Positions 6,086 to 7,536 of a stretch of DNA of 7,536 nucleotides are shown piece by piece (the first letter of the stretch is position 1; the number at the start of each line of letters is the position of its first letter). The DNA comes from Patescibacteria group bacterium (GTDB lineage: Bacteria > Patescibacteriota > Patescibacteriia > WFTA01 > S139-112). The position numbers were made by a program, and so were the translations under genes. The notes beneath the pieces were generated by a model that was given only the letters and a program-made list of their open reading frames with translations, was not told the origin of the DNA and ran no database searches. Location of the stretch: NCBI GenBank assembly GCA_015485715.1, contig WFTA01000029.1, positions 1 to 7,536 on the forward strand. Direction: 5' to 3'.

Positions 6086-6798
6086 CAGACAAGCATCACA
6101 AATCAAGTTATAAAAGAAGAATAGGGGAATTTGTGGGAGATATGGTTTATGGGGCTAATGACGGCATCATAACCACTTTTGCAGTTGTTGCAGGAGTCTC
6201 AGGAGCAGATCTTAGCGCCAGTATAGTGGTTATACTTGGGCTTGCCAATCTTTTGGCAGACGGGTTTTCAATGGCAGTTGGCAATTACTTATCTACAAAG
6301 TCAGAAATAGATTATAATAGAGATTCTTTTGAAATTGAAAAAAAATTTTTAAGAGAGAATCCTGAAAAAGCAAAATCTATATTATGCTCATATTATATTA
6401 AGAAAGGATTTTCAAAAGATGAATTTGAAAGAATATTTGAAGTTATACAAAGAGATGAAAATATATTTGCCAATGAGCTTTTGATAGCAGATCATGGGAT
6501 AAATATGGGAGATAGAAAGATGCCCATTAAAAGTGCTATAGCCACATTTGCAGCTTTTGTTGTGATAGGGTTTATCCCGCTTTTGTCGTATGTATTTCCT
6601 GTATCGTCTGACAAGTTTTTGCTTTCTATTATCTTCTCAGGATTAGCTTTGTATATTACAGGAGTTTTCTCTGCATGGATTACAAATAAGAACATTTTCC
6701 GGGGAGGCTTAAAAACCCTTCTCATTGGAGGTATAGCAGGATTGGCAGCCTATACAGTAGGATATATTACTAAAACTTTTGTAAATATAGGAATATAA
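6082..6798 (+). CDS. VIT1/CCC1-family iron/manganese transporter
   Basis: A 238-residue membrane protein of the vacuolar iron transporter family, normal in length. These proteins move Fe2+ or Mn2+ out of the cytoplasm by proton exchange and work as dimers. Helix 1 (about 27-42) starts with the family motif [16 protein letters not shown], with D27 at the conserved transport aspartate. Helix 2 (about 47-69) carries [18 protein letters not shown], with M64 at a conserved metal-path methionine. Residues about 72-148 form the charged, helical cytoplasmic metal-binding segment with many glutamates ([24 protein letters not shown]). Helices 3-5 lie at about 152-172, 179-200 and 209-233. The motif has GNYLS where many relatives have GEYxS. 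The ATG overlaps the LOG stop by four bases (ATGA), with AAAAGAG just upstream as a weak RBS, so translation is coupled. The next gene has its own promoter. The family is certain; which metal is carried is not shown. Confidence 0.93.
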   Translation: MTDKHHKSSYKRRIGEFVGDMVYGANDGIITTFAVVAGVSGADLSASIVVILGLANLLADGFSMAVGNYLSTKSEIDYNRDSFEIEKKFLRENPEKAKSILCSYYIKKGFSKDEFERIFEVIQRDENIFANELLIADHGINMGDRKMPIKSAIATFAAFVVIGFIPLLSYVFPVSSDKFLLSIIFSGLALYITGVFSAWITNKNIFRGGLKTLLIGGIAGLAAYTVGYITKTFVNIGI

Positions 6799-6821
6799 AA
6801 CTTACAGTCAATACATAAGCC

Positions 6822-6849
6822 TTGACAAAAAGGCCGGAAGTATTAAAAT
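6822..6849 (+). promoter_or_regulatory. Sigma70-like promoter for the right-edge gene
   Basis: TTGACA (6822-6827) is an exact consensus -35. TAAAAT (6844-6849), one mismatch from TATAAT, follows after 16 bases. Transcription would start near 6856, about 20 bases ahead of the ATG at 6877. It sits in the 78-base gap after the transporter gene and is the best promoter in the window. A five-pair GCCTT/AAGGC inverted repeat (6819-6823, 6830-6834) overlaps the -35. Confidence 0.6.
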
Positions 6850-6876
6850 ATCTGTGGTTATATTTTGTTTTTTGCT

Positions 6877-7536
6877 ATGGCAGAATTATTGACTACAAGA
6901 GAAGAATATCGAGAGGGAGCTAAATTTGCCAAGATATTAGCTTTTGTGATTGGAGAAGGAAGACGTATTTTGTATGAATATAATGTCCCAATTCTAAAAG
7001 TATTAAAAGAATGGGAACAAAGAAAATATGATTACACTCTTCCAAAAGGTTACAGACGTTTGCTGAGAGGATTAGAAGCATTATCACAACGAAACTATCA
7101 AGGTATACTTAAAAAAGAACCTTTTATAAATATTTGTAAAAGAGAAATACCTTCTAGATTTTTGAGGAGAGGGTATTTGGAACTTCTAATGAAGTCTCCG
7201 ACCGATTATTTGAAAGAAGGAACAGTTATGAAGTTTGCTGATTTTGGTTTTAATATGGAAGTTCTATTAAAACAAATAATTGCAGATAACACACCATTGA
7301 ACAATATTGTGGATGTAGTTATAGAGAGTGCAGAAAAAAAATTCATAGTTGGTGATTCCGATAAATGTCACAGCAAACATGCTACATATATTCAATTGTA
7401 TACTTTAACTTTTTTAAAGATTTTAGAATCCACGTTAAGAGGACTAAAATATTATATTCGAACCATTTATGCTTTACAGTGTTTTTGTGATAAGGATTTT
7501 TACTATAATGTGAGTATTAATAGAGAGGTATTTAAA
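6877..7536 (+). CDS. Unrecognised protein, N-terminal 220 residues (3' truncated)
   Basis: The frame opens with ATG and runs without a stop to the right edge, 220 codons so far. The nearest upstream in-frame stop is the TAA at 6844-6846, and a TTG at 6865 is a weaker alternative start. There is no Shine-Dalgarno site, but a strong promoter lies about 20 bases upstream, so it appears to start its own transcription unit. I do not recognise a family. The sequence looks soluble and mostly helical, with basic patches (KGYRRLLRGLEALSQRN at 57-73, RFLRRGYLELL at 94-104). Cysteines and histidines occur as C87, the group C164/H165/H168 (DKCHSKHA) and C202/C204 (CFC), which might bind metal, but this is weak. 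No transmembrane helix or signal peptide is evident. A 660-base uninterrupted frame in AT-rich DNA is strong evidence for coding. Confidence 0.75.
   Translation, partial: MAELLTTREEYREGAKFAKILAFVIGEGRRILYEYNVPILKVLKEWEQRKYDYTLPKGYRRLLRGLEALSQRNYQGILKKEPFINICKREIPSRFLRRGYLELLMKSPTDYLKEGTVMKFADFGFNMEVLLKQIIADNTPLNNIVDVVIESAEKKFIVGDSDKCHSKHATYIQLYTLTFLKILESTLRGLKYYIRTIYALQCFCDKDFYYNVSINREVFK

Noticed and set aside
6819..6834. GCCTT/AAGGC hairpin after the transporter gene as an intrinsic terminator
   Set aside because: The stem has five pairs and no U-run follows it; it overlaps the -35 of a better supported promoter.

Overview
The window is one densely packed stretch in which every recognisable gene lies on the + strand: nine coding regions, two of them cut by the window edges. 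By eye the DNA is AT-rich. UGA acts as an ordinary stop at the ends of the PilW-like, glutaredoxin and LOG genes, so the standard code applies. Several starts overlap or abut the previous stop, and recognisable Shine-Dalgarno sites are almost absent. Pilin-like genes carrying FN3/LamG-type modules, short uncharacterised membrane proteins and a compact redox set would fit a bacterium of the Candidate Phyla Radiation (Patescibacteria) or another uncultivated group. This placement is inference with low to moderate confidence, since no rRNA or marker gene is present.

Region 1 (about 1-3475) looks like a type IV pilus minor-pilin or surface-adhesion operon. It holds the C-terminal end of a secreted FN3 plus LamG-like protein, a PilW-like prepilin, a 467-residue PilX-like prepilin with a long beta-rich passenger, a 172-residue single-pass membrane protein of unknown function and a 63-residue two-helix membrane protein. 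Junctions range from a 4-base overlap to a 3-base gap, so the genes are probably co-transcribed.

Region 2 (about 3468-6798) starts with an extended -10 promoter-like element and encodes four proteins: a YruB/NrdH-type glutaredoxin, a thioredoxin reductase-like flavoprotein whose NAD(P)H-binding loop resembles AhpF rather than classical TrxB, a protein made of two tandem LOG domains, and a VIT1/CCC1-type iron/manganese transporter. The reductase ribosome-binding site lies inside a hairpin. The last three genes are tightly linked (4-base gap, then 4-base overlap). The first two resemble the NADH-dependent glutaredoxin/flavoprotein pair (Cp9/Cp34) of Clostridium pasteurianum. With a metal transporter downstream, a redox and metal-stress operon is plausible but unproven.

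Region 3 (6799-7536) contains the best sigma70-like promoter in the window and the first 220 codons of an unrecognised gene that runs off the right edge.

The most unusual points are the double LOG protein, in which the second copy has lost its catalytic glutamate and shares a 44-base perfect repeat with the first, the AhpF-like reductase/glutaredoxin pair with a hairpin-masked RBS, and the uncharacterised membrane pair attached to the pilin operon. No gene-free stretch exceeds 80 bases. I saw no tRNA, rRNA, CRISPR array or insertion sequence.
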